DNA of 64,000 bases from Capitulum mitella (Eukaryota > Arthropoda > Thecostraca > Pollicipedomorpha > Pollicipedidae), in the NCBI GenBank assembly GCA_030062745.1, contig CP099848.1, positions 22,074,378 to 22,138,377 on the forward strand, in the 5' to 3' direction. Shown here one piece after another: positions 54,959 to 64,000 of the stretch; positions within the stretch are counted from its first letter, which is position 1; the number at the start of each line of letters is the position of its first letter. The notes under the pieces were generated by a model that made no database searches, was not told the DNA's origin, and saw only the letters and a list, made by a program, of their open reading frames with translations. The position numbers and the translations under genes are program-made.

Positions 54959-56405
54959 GTAACTTATCTTGTACCTTATTCGAATATCGCTGCCCTTTAC
55001 TTGTTCACGTTATGATTTATTTCCGAAAAAGTTCGGCATATATAGATTAAGTACCCTTTTTCAGGCTGGTTGGCGCTGCATGATAGGTAGCTGACTGAGG
55101 TGTACTTGGCAAGGTGTTCCCACACTAGTGTTGAACATCCGAATGTGTTTCATTATTCAAATATTTTAATGGTTTTATCCGAATGTCCTATTCCAACAGT
55201 CAGAAAACCTAAGCACGGCATTGCATCCATTCTAGCAATCTTATCGATATTGATTTTGCCACTACAAAATAAGCTAAATGATAATTATACCACTAGAGCC
55301 ATGTTGCGTTGGCATAAAAGTTGTTTGCACGAAATATGAAGACGAAAAAATGAGCAGAAAATGGACATTTGCAAGCCTTCATGACGATATTTACACAAAG
55401 GAATCGTGATTCAACCTGCGTTCTGTTTCCAGGGTGTCTCCCAACACCCAGCTTTGACTGATTGCTCGTCTTCTGTATCATAATGCAGTCTGGTCTGACC
55501 TATAAAACTTACGTGCTACGCAGGGTCATATAGCTCCCTAATGCACTTCTCTGCCTTCCAATTCTCGTATTATACGAGCCCATGCCACCCCACGTTCATA
55601 AATCTACGCATAGTGTAAATGGCGAATGCTGTAGACAACATGTACCAAGATCCCGACGGAATGCAAGTTAACCCCGTGTTGTGTTCAGCTCCTCGCTGAC
55701 CTAGGCGTGTCATTACGTCATCTCGGAAAGGTTTCCCTTGGAGCAAAGCGGTGCCCAGGTGGCGCAACATTTACCCCGGTCTGCTTAGGATCCAAGGCGA
55801 AAAGAGGATAACCTTTATCCCATCAGAGTCCAGGCACATGTCTGGCTGTAGGCTCATGTCAAGGTTGTACCGTACGAAACTTGTAGCTGGGCAGCAGGAC
55901 GAAACAACATCATTATTTGTGTTCAACCATATGCTTAAACACTGAAATCGTGGAGGATACAGGGGTAATAATTTCATCATTCGAATATTTCCGATTTTTC
56001 GGAAATGGAATATTGGGTCAGATATTGAAATATTCAAAATCTGAATGCTCGGTTTTAACCTACATTCTGACTTCTCTTATGTAAAGAAATTATTTCTCTG
56101 TGTCAAAATTAAAAATGATTTTATGATTAAATATGTGGCCCTACTGCTTAGGAGATTCTAACCCCGCCCCCCAGCCGCGATCTGAAAAACTATTGGCCCG
56201 ATTTCCTAGCGGGAATAGGCGTTCGATAGCCTATAGCAAGATCTACACTTATCAAAAAGGAAATGTTGAAAATGTGAAAAGTGGGATGGAGAGGACGGGG
56301 GTTGGGGGTCGAAGTGGAGGTATAAATAGAGGGTTTACTTATACGAGTTTTCCGACCACATTTTACCACTGATTTTGTTCTTCTTTCATGTCATTCTATC
56401 GATGG
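54959..56405. other. No gene recognised; weak similarity to family A near 56.16-56.29 kb
   Basis: From 56160 a block (CCCCGCCCCCCAGC, GATCTGAAAAACTA, CCCGATTTC, GGAAATGTTGAAAATGTG) loosely follows the order of the left part of family A, perhaps a related older family. Otherwise plain DNA. Confidence 0.35.
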
Positions 56406-57727
56406 TTAACACGCGCATTGAAAGGGGGTCTTTTTGTGCCCCCCCACCAATTTTCCTTGAAAATCTCGAGAGTAGATTGGAGCTGGTTTCTGCTAGTTTG
56501 TGACATTTATGAGGATTAAATAACTCGTCGATTGACGTAGAAAAATTGAAAATCGGCTGGAAATGTTTGAAGTTTTAAGCAATTGAGGTCAGCCAAACAA
56601 AACGAAAATAACAGTTGCCGCTGACAAATGGGACCTTTGTCAAAGAAACAGCGTTCCACCCAAGATCACCGTTTGAACACAATCACGCGACGTCGTTCGG
56701 GCATAAGTGATGGATGTACCAAGGCCAAAGCCAGGGGCAGTTAGGGTCAAGGTCATTAGAGGTCAAGGTCAACCGGCTTGTGACTTGATCCAGATTTGCA
56801 TTCCAACATGTCGGTCTGTATGAAATATGCATTCAGAGACCCTAATAAAAACACGTGTGCGCACACTGATACACTTACATATACCAAGGTCAGTGAAGAC
56901 CAGGGTCATCAAAGGCCAAGGTCAAATATCTTGTGACCTGGTCCAGATTTACTTTACGACATGTCGATTTGTATGAAATATGTATTCAAGGATCCTAATA
57001 AAAACACGTGTGCGCACATGGATACGCTTATATATACCAGGGTCAGTGCAGGTCAAGGTCATCAAAGGTCAAGGGTAACTAATTTGTGACCTGGTCCCGA
57101 TTTGCTTTGCAATATGTCGATTTGTATGAAATAGGTATTCAAAGACCCTCCTAAAAACACGTTTGGCACTTTGACACTCATATGTATATACATATATACA
57201 TATACATACATACGTAAATATAAACGCTGGAAGTGACCAGATGTACCGATGTTGGTTACCTTCACTGAAAAACGCCCAAAGATGCGAGCAGCGCCCTCAT
57301 TTACACTCAAGCTGTCCCGTGTTCCTTGAAATCTGATCTGCAAAAGGTGAAGAAATGACTCCAAAGGTCAATGACCTGGCGTGACCTTGGCCTGAAATCC
57401 TCACTTAAGACGCCAAATGAATGGAAGATGTCGTATTCCACGTTTTACCGCTCAAACAAAACAACACCCTTCTCCCGTTTCGTTCTAAACGTCGTACGCA
57501 ATGGCCTGTACGGGCCGAGAAAATGTCCATAGTTGACCTTTTCGACCCCATTTGACCTTAAATATATTGACCTAGGGTCATGAAAATTGCACACGATGTA
57601 AATCGTAACGGCCCTACGCTGTCCATGAAATCTCATATCTCTAGCTATTTTTGTTTTTGTGATCGGAGGCGGTTACTTTTGTGTCCCCCTTTCCAGTGCG
57701 CGAGACCCCCTTCACTGCGCGAATTAA
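56406..57727 (+). mobile_element. Family-D TTAA-flanked element, complete
   Basis: 1322 bp between TTAA (56406-56409) and TTAA (57724-57727). The ends are inverse: left CACGCGCATTGAAAGGGGGTC, right (reversed) TTCGCGCAGTGAAGGGGGTC, with a second GCGCACTGGAAAGGGGG just inside the right end. The truncated copy at 3283 starts TTAA-CCTGCGCACTGGAAGGGGG. TTAA duplications again suggest a piggyBac-like origin, though the termini are less typical. It carries a three-unit minisatellite rich in AGGTCA. No coding capacity. Confidence 0.75.
56717..57185 (+). repeat. Three-unit minisatellite, about 150-165 bp per unit
   Basis: Units begin at 56717, 56882 and 57035 (TACCAAGG/TACCAGGG) and share AGGTCAAGGTCAT, CTTGTGACCTGGTCC(A/C)GATTT, CATGTCG(A/G)T(T/C)TGTATGAAATA and AAAAACACGTGTGCGCAC. 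Each unit has several AGGTCA/GGGTCA half-sites in direct orientation, opposite to family A when read on the same strand. A TA/CATA-rich tail follows (57180-57222). Confidence 0.85.
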
Positions 57728-57747
57728 TGGGTACATCTGAATAGGTA

Positions 57748-57838
57748 TATCCGGATATCTGGCCGGATATTAGAGACTACCCGGCATTCAGTATCCGGCC
57801 GGATATTTCTGTGATCCGGCCGGATATAGTCGGATATT
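57748..57838. repeat. Cluster of GGCCGGATAT motifs
   Basis: Five spaced copies of (C)CGGATAT within 90 bp, three of them GGCCGGATAT exactly; TATCCGGCCGGATAT is a palindrome of 15 bases at 57793. It begins about 20 bp after the right end of family-D. Composition resembles subterminal repeats of hAT-type elements, but no termini are seen. Confidence 0.7.
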
Positions 57839-59146
57839 TACCCTACCGGTGTACGATCAAGACATTGTTCTATTGCCTGCGTACTTAACCATTTCAGAAG
57901 AAGCGTGCCTTGTTGTATTAAGTTGCCGATGTAACTAGCAGTTCGAAGGTCTGTCTGGAGTACCGTTTTTCCGTCTTAGTTCGGGATGATTGAGACATAT
58001 TTTGCCAAATCGGGACTCCCGCTCAAAGCTGTGAAACAATTGCAAGCATGTACTCAGCAGCCCATTTTGTAGTGTATTATCTTTCCATTTTCCAAACATT
58101 TTTTTCCTTTCTTAAATTCTCTGATACAAATGCATTAAGGGACAATGTACTTCAACAAACATACCTTAGTATTCGTACAGAATGCTTATCGAGCCAGGTA
58201 TTCCAATTCTAAGAAGGCGCTATTATGGCATTCTGTGTAGGTACAGTCTATTTTTTCCTCAAACGCCAGTCTTCGTGGTAAAATGTGTTCTAAAAAAAAA
58301 CGTTTTGTCTGCATTAGTATTTTGTTCTGAATAAAAATGACTGGACTGTTTCAGCTCAATTGAAAGGATATTGGTTCAGTCTGAAAATTTGTTCTGTGGA
58401 CCCACCATTATATGTCCCATATGGTCCCTATGGTTTCGATGTTGGATGGCGCTGGTGCCGCTTGGTTGCTGATACTGGTGTCAAGCTCCAGTTGGTGCTG
58501 CCGCCTCCTGCCTGTTAATCTTAGTGGTGCCGCCTCTTGCCATACGGCCCGTGCAGCTGCGGTGAACCTGACACTCTGGGGTGAGCAACACACACCAGCT
58601 GTCACAGTTTGGTCTGCCCGGCTTGCATCGGCGTAACTTTCCGCCACCTGCCGGTGTCTCTTTCGGGGTGCTAAAAATTGACGAACAGTCTGTTGTGGCC
58701 ACCCTCTGGCAGCAAATTGCGTTTATAACTGAGGAACGCAGAGAGTCGTGCGTCAGTGTGCGCTCCGTAGCATTGATCCTCGCAGCAAACCGCGCTTATT
58801 ACTTAATAACAGTCCCGACTTCTCGAGGAGGACCGCGGATATTACGAACAGCCACAGCAAGGTGCAGATATTTAAGCACAAAATGGCGAGAAACATCCCT
58901 GTCTTTAGTTCGTTTGACCGTTTCATAGTTACTTAATAGCTTGGCTTTCGCCCGTTTGGTAACTGTTTTTTTCGTAGCTTTCATGGCTTCATGGTTTTAT
59001 GGCCCCTGTTTCTTTTTTACGATACTGCAGGTGCCGGCATTGTCCACATTGAGGAGACACGTCGGTGTTCCATGTCATTTTCCTTTCTTTGTCATTCATG
59101 CTCTGTTTTTTGTTTTGCCAAGAAACTGCGATGTGATGAAAGGGAA
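57839..59146. other. No supported gene
   Basis: AT-rich to about 58400, then a GC-richer stretch (58410-58930) where frames on both strands are open but carry no domain. Confidence 0.35.
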
Positions 59147-60266
59147 CTGACCCTTATTCTCAGAAAGGGGGTGGAGGAGGTGGGCTGAATCCGCCTCTAT
59201 CTGTTTTTTTTTTTTTTGCTGGGCAATTCCAGATTTTTGAAGCAGATTTACAAAACTTGGTGGCCTCTCCTGCCCATTTTTCCGTCTTTTTTTTTAACAA
59301 AGTTTCAAAACTTTATTTTGCTCAGGGAAGGAGCCAGACTAAACTTTTGGAGGGCACTTCCGACCAATTTTGGCGTTGTTGAGGGTAAAAGAAAAATGCC
59401 TGACAAAAAGTTTTTAAGATGGAACTTAAAACTTTATGTGAGTGTTTACTTAATTGACTTGGCAAACAACCAAAAATATTCCTGTTGTCCTGTGGTCACT
59501 ACAAAGATAGGTCATGACCACAATTTAGTACTTATTTTACGTCAGCATTTTTGATGCTTATTTTCCAGATGTAAAATCCTGAACGCTTATGACTCAGAAA
59601 AACTTGATACTCTACCTGTGTATCAAGTTTCTGGTGGACACTAGCTCTGGTCACGGAGCGAGGACCTGAAAACGTCGTTGCACATATACGTTGTGACGAC
59701 AGCCATGAACAGGAATTCCAAAAATATAGCGAACTCAGATGACCGGAAGCATTTTCCAACACCAAGAAATGAACTCACGGTCTGTATTACACTGTATGCC
59801 AACATACAGTGTAATAACAGTGTACGATTTGCACTTTTGAGTATCTCCTGAATAAGAAGTTAGAAAACATTTCAACCTTTTATTTTAACGAAGTAGGAAA
59901 CGATATTCTCCAGATTTTTTAAGTCCTCTACGCAAAGGCCTATAAATTTTCTCCGAATTCAAGATGTATGGGCCAGGGGGAAAAGTCTCATCGACAGGCT
60001 TTTTATTCTGGCACATTGCATCAAAAACGGTCCATAACATCGGAGTTATATCGAGTTAAGACCTCCCATTTTGACATTTGTCCCTTTCATCCACTCTTTT
60101 GAGGATTTTGGGGCCTTCTTTGGGTAAAAAATGTAGTTTACGTCATGTGAAAACGATTGCAGTTTACTGTGATGAAATTGGGGGTGAGGTTCTCGAAGTC
60201 CTGGGGGGAGGGCGAATCCCCCCGCCGGGAATCGACCATGTCATCTAGTCCTCCGGGAATACGTAA
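59147..60266 (-). mobile_element. Family-A TTAA element, copy 6, diverged, minus strand
   Basis: Reverse orientation, about 1120 bp. On the minus strand it starts TTAC-GTATTCCCGGAGGACTAGA, then GTCGATTCCCGGC, CGAGAACCTCAC, TTTCATC, TGACGTAAACTACATTTTTT and so on, and ends near CAATTCCAG...GGCTGAATCC...AAGGG with TCAG in place of TTAA (59147-59150). It is the most diverged copy. It contains a perfect 14-bp hairpin at 59785-59816. Confidence 0.75.
59785..59816. repeat. Perfect 14-bp hairpin
   Basis: TATTACACTGTATG and CATACAGTGTAATA are exact inverse complements around CCAA. The motif CAGTGTA follows once more directly after. It lies inside family-A copy 6 and is absent from other copies. Confidence 0.85.
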
Positions 60267-60271
60267 AGAGA

Positions 60272-60314
60272 GAACCTAATCTAACCTAATGTAACCTAAA
60301 CAACCTAACCTAAA
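60272..60314. repeat. Degenerate (AACCT)n array next to family-A copy 6
   Basis: Seven AACCTA-type units (AACCTAATCTAACCTAAT, GTAACCTAAACAACCTAACC) starting six bases outside the TTAC end of the element. Confidence 0.7.
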
Positions 60315-61044
60315 GAGGGAAAAGGTACTACCGAGCTGATCTGGCATCCATACGCACAAACTGAATTTGTTCAAAAGGGCGAAAATTTAGGCCAGGTATT
60401 GGCTAGTATGGCGTGACCCACATTTAGGCTGCGATGTATGTATAGTGTTGTATGCCACGATTCTGCTGGGATATCGCACTGGTGATGGGCGCTGGTAATC
60501 CCCAGTTCCCTTGCGCCAGCCTTCATCGGGTTCCGAGCGCCGGCTACCTCCTATTGGTGCGCGCGTCCCTCCGGTACTGCGCATCTGCTGCACTGGTGCC
60601 AGACATCCGCGCACTGTCCCATCGGTGCCGCGCGCAGTCCGCCCGCTGTGCGACGCGGCATTCCCGAGCCATTCCTGTGCTGTGAGTCATGACGGCTCTT
60701 CTATTACGGCTGCCTCGCCTCGCCCATATACCTGGTAATATGCTGTACCCAGCCTCCCAAGCATCCGAGCACATAATAGACGTCAAGCTGCATCTGCGCC
60801 GCCACTGTGCGATACGACATTGTTAAGATGGGCAATAACGTCTCGCGGTTTCCGCCAGTTTTACCGAAAATGACCGTTGTTGCAGAGTATGTAAAGTTCC
60901 AGAAAATACCCCTCCTGCGGAATAACAGGATGGCTTTGACAAACTGGCCCTAGATTTGACGAGAACTTATCTTTGGCATTATAATGAGATGCTTTTTATT
61001 GATTCAGATATATGAAAAAGGCCTTAGCTCGCGATCCCAAAATC
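60315..61044. other. No supported gene; CpG-rich patch at 60.48-60.84 kb
   Basis: The patch has many CpG (GCGCGC and GTGCCGCGCGCAGTCC near 60560-60640) and frames open on both strands. It could be a promoter-associated CpG patch, but no start, TATA or coding sequence follows. Confidence 0.35.
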
Positions 61045-61420
61045 GCATATCTTCCCGTGTCCCTCCGTGTTAAAGTCGGCGCGCCGCGGCTCCGGTAACG
61101 TCGCACTCGAGGTGTTGCTAGGAACTTTGACGGGGGCTGGTCAAAATCTAGCGAATTATTAATATCCCTAACATGACAAAAATGGCACCTTTTTCATTCC
61201 TAACTCGCATATCATTCCGGTGTTCGTGGATCCTTTTTGATATATACCTCACAGCGTCTCCCCGACATGGGCTTTTTTGGGGCACTCTATATGGGACAGT
61301 ATAAACACCAATGCTTTTGTCACTGTTTGGTTGGTTTCTCATCAGTTTTCTTGATCGCGTGTGGGTACGTAAGCGCCATACCCACACCTTGCTCACTGCG
61401 AGACCACCCACATCTTCTTC
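61045..61420 (-). pseudogene. GIY-YIG-type endonuclease fragment, Penelope-like
   Basis: The minus strand encodes SIGVYTVPYRVPQKS (GVY part), RYISKRIHEHRNDMRVRNEK (R...R..EH...R) and, after a frame change, HVRDINNSLDFDQPPSK. This order (GVY..P.......R...RI.EH..D.R..n..(A)...H......DFd) is that of the endonuclease in a second group of Penelope-like and related elements. The YIG itself is not legible (a stretch GDAVRYIS replaces it). Not the same family as the copies at 10.5-11.9 kb. A chance match is unlikely given the length, but the assignment to Penelope-like elements is inferred. Confidence 0.55.
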
Positions 61421-62019
61421 GTTTCTGAAGAACGTTAAAAAAACGTTTTTAACGTATGCGTTTTCCAAAAATCTCAAAAACAGGTGGGAGAAGGACACAA
61501 AAGTGCTCCCTTTTAGTGCGCTGTTTAGTTAGTTCTAACTTGGGCCATTGGGCCGGGTAAAGTCGACTCCCCATTATCGTGCTGTGTACTACCGATATCT
61601 TTTATAGTCTTCTTAAGATCCATGGGACCAACAGAGAACCCGCAAAGCTTGTAATAAGGGACCCAACATTTTTTGTGTGTCTTTTGGCCGAGATAGCTAT
61701 GCTTTGATGAGGTTCCCTGTCTCTGGGACACATGGACCACCATGAGTTCTACTTGGTCTTCATGCAGGTTTTTTTTTAAAACACAGCTTAGATCTAGTGG
61801 ATCACATAATATCAGATGCCGTAACAATGCCCTGGTACGCTGCTGTCTCTGTCCCTTGGTCCATGTTGAGTTTAGTCAGCACAAGCCCCTCTCTGCGACG
61901 TTAGCCGAGGCCATCTGGCAGGGTCTGGGGTGTGGCTCAGCACAGGTCATCTGAGCACCTTTTGTGGGACTTGCCAAACTGAGAGTCCACCGATCTCTGC
62001 ACTGCTCTGCGTGGAAAGT
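61421..62019. other. No gene recognised
   Basis: Short frames only. Confidence 0.4.
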
Positions 62020-62262
62020 GTGAGAGGGCCTCTCCGGTCACAAGCCGAGGCCCCATAAACTGAGCTCCAGTTTGGCGCAGGCCGCACTGCCCTTCCTGTG
62101 AGGTTCTTTGAAGAACTGGCGGTTGTCGGTCCTTGGATCGCTTGTAAGAGTGCTCTGTAAGAGGCCCTCCTCCGGATGCAAGCCAAAGCCCCAGAGCAGA
62201 ATTCGGACTCCGGTTCAGCGCAGGCCACTGTGATTCACTTCGTGAGGAGTTTTGAAAAGAAG
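62020..62262. repeat. Two-unit tandem duplication, period about 138 bp
   Basis: Units at 62020-62125 and 62158-62262 share AGAGG(G)CC, CTCCGGT/CTCCGGA, CAAGCC(G/A)A(G/A)GCCCCA, TCCAGTTTGGCGCAGGCC/TCCGGTTCAGCGCAGGCC and TGTGAGG(T)T/CGTGAGGAGTT before GAA. Substantially diverged. No frame is preserved. Confidence 0.65.
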
Positions 62263-62434
62263 ACGTGTTATAGCGGCCAAATATAACGCGATCGAGTGAC
62301 AGGCAAATTTTACCCCCTCCCCCTGTCCTAGGATCTAAAAAACTAACTGGGCTACATGCACCAAATACACAGAATATATGAAGCCGTAGACGCTTGCGTG
62401 CGTGTTTGACGTTCCTACATCGTAATTTTCAAGA

Positions 62435-63676
62435 TTAGCCCTGTTCCCGGAGGGCTAGACGGTATGGCCGATTCCCGTCAGGGGGGGGGGGGGCGGATTC
62501 GGCCTCTGAAATCTCGAGAACTACACCGCCGATTTCATCGCAACAACGGGCAATCGATTTGCCATGACGTAAACTAAGTTGTTTTATAAAAAGAAGTTTT
62601 CAGAATCTTGAAAGCGGCCGATACCGGGGGCGAAAAATTCAAAATTGTGATGTTTTTGGACTTCTTATAACTTTGTTATTTACGGACCAATTTTGATGAA
62701 ATTGGCATGAATCGGGAGATTATGGATGGAACTTTTGCCATTGGTACCTACATTTGAAATTTTGGGAAAATTCATCAGCGTTCATATAGTTTCAAAAAGT
62801 TTCGTTAGTTTCGGGGATTAGTTTTTTAACAACTGAATGGACAAAAAGTTAAAAGCACTTTTTTGGCTTCTGCTAATCGCGTTATGCTCAAGAAGTACAA
62901 ATAGTAGTACAATGTTTGCATACTGTTGAATTAGGCGGCGCCAGGGACATGAAGAAGGGGGAACTGTCATGGTTACATGTTTCTCAGATCAACTTATGAC
63001 CTTTGACCTTAAATGACCTCCAATGACCTTGAAGCCACTTGGGGTGATCTCGTGAGTATTTCATGCCATCTGAAAAAGTTTTCAATCATTTAAATTTACT
63101 CTATTTCACAAATTTCATTTTCCGGATGTTGTGGTATAGGGTACGCGCAGTGACATTTTAGGCCATAGCTCTGTGACCCGACCTGATATCAAGTTCAAAC
63201 TCGATACACAAGTAGAGTGCACCGTTCTACGTCATGTGTGTTCCGGATTTGGCATTTGAAAAAAATAGCGCGAAAATTATTACTATGAACCCAAATTTTG
63301 ACTTCTAACCTTGACTTTTGACTTTTGACCTTGACCTAACTTTTTAAAGTGACGTCAGTTAAACAAAATTAATTCGTTTGTTGCCCAACTATTTATCTAT
63401 ACCTCCATGTAAAATCTTATGTTCTACCATAAAACCGCTATTTTTGGCAGTCATTTTCCTTTTACCATCAACAGGGCCAAAAATGGCCTGAGGTACCTCC
63501 CAAAACGTTGCTTGGCTCCGCCTTCGAGCAAAATAGAATTGCGAAATTTTGTCACAGTATGCAGAAAGAATAGCTAGGAAGTCACCAAGTTTCGTGAACC
63601 TGCGTCGAAAACCCTGGAATTGGCTAGCAAAAATCCGAGGGGGCGGGTTCAGCCCCCCTACCGGAAATGGGGTTAA
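62435..63676 (+). mobile_element. Family-A TTAA element, copy 5
   Basis: 1242 bp. Left TTAG-CCCTGTTCCCGG (one change in TTAA), right GGAAATGGGG-TTAA. A G-run of 12 occupies the left GC-rich block. An exact DR1 TGACCTTTGACCT lies near 62996-63008, and a run TTGACTTTTGACTTTTGACC-TTGACC near 63310-63335 is expanded compared with other copies. Confidence 0.88.
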
Positions 63677-63710
63677 GTAAGGTCAGATACGGTTAAGTAA
63701 GGTCAGATAC
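63671..63710 (+). repeat. Perfect 20-bp tandem duplication across the element border
   Basis: GGTTAAGTAAGGTCAGATAC is present twice head to tail with no mismatch. The first unit includes the last two bases of family-A copy 5 and its TTAA, so the duplication took place after the element had inserted. Confidence 0.95.
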
Positions 63711-64000
63711 GGTCAGTTGCGGTGCGACTCACCAGACTTAGCTTTATTTGCACCACGAAGATCCTTGGTCTGATCCTTGGTCTGGCGCTGCAGTTTATGA
63801 ACCGTTTCTGTATGGTACAAAACACTGCAATAAATTATACGTAACTTTTGAAACTTGGCCCAGGCCTTATGCTTCAGTCCTTGCTTAAGGTGAACTTAAT
63901 CCGGCACCGCCTAGAAGGATGTCAAATAGGGTATCCTTCGGTTTTTCGTGAACAATTCCCGAACCGTTAGAGCCAGCCCACCCAACCTTTCAGTACCTGT
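63711..64000. other. Nothing recognised
   Basis: A 17-bp direct repeat (GATCCTTGGTCT twice, 63761-63784) and otherwise plain DNA to the window end. Confidence 0.4.

Noticed and set aside
60450..60850. A CpG-island promoter of a host gene
   Set aside because: CpG-rich, but no TATA or initiator context and no coding sequence downstream on either strand. Composition alone is not enough.

Overview
This window is eukaryotic repeat-dense DNA, most probably from an invertebrate animal, and I find no host protein-coding gene I can defend in it. No reading frame is long and intact, there are no operons or bacterial ribosome-binding sites, and nearly every recognisable coding trace is a decayed retrotransposon. 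Degenerate AACCT arrays (about 16.25, 60.27 and 53.64 kb) are compatible with an arthropod-type TTAGG repeat. The SINE tail and the abundance of AGGTCA-type motifs are also known in other invertebrates such as molluscs, so I leave the phylum open.

Layout. 1-3.4 kb: unassigned DNA with a 1.2-kb TTAA-flanked inverted-repeat element (family A, copy 1). 3.46-7.17 kb: a 5'-truncated Ty3/gypsy element (Gypsy-A, plus strand) ending in an LTR. 8.5-13.7 kb: one I/Jockey-like LINE broken by two insertions, a solo Gypsy-A-family LTR with an exact 5-bp target duplication and a head-to-head pair of Penelope-like elements bounded by (TA)n that splits the RT just before its catalytic Asp-Asp. 13.7-21.6 kb: mostly anonymous, with a LINE 3' end and dispersed repeats. 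21.65-27.0 kb: a second Gypsy-A copy on the minus strand, interrupted by family-A element copy 2. 27-44 kb: anonymous AT-rich DNA, a solo LTR inside a 39-bp minisatellite, a truncated family-A element, a diverged tandem duplication and a LINE 3' end with a (TA)n tail. 44.6-46.1 kb: a decayed Gypsy-C PR-RT-RNase H fragment. 46.9-52.7 kb: a nearly complete but dead Gypsy-B element on the minus strand, with a solo LTR in its RT and a tRNA-derived SINE in its 5' LTR. 53.7-63.7 kb: three more family-A elements, a second TTAA-flanked family (D) with an internal 150-bp minisatellite, and a GIY-YIG-like fragment.

The window is best read as a stratigraphy of insertions: TTAA elements within LTR elements, LTRs within LINEs, LTR elements and minisatellites, Penelope-like elements within LINEs, and a SINE within an LTR. 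The most notable non-coding signal is family A, present six times. It carries clustered TGACCT (AGGTCA) nuclear-receptor half-sites, including exact DR1 motifs in three copies.
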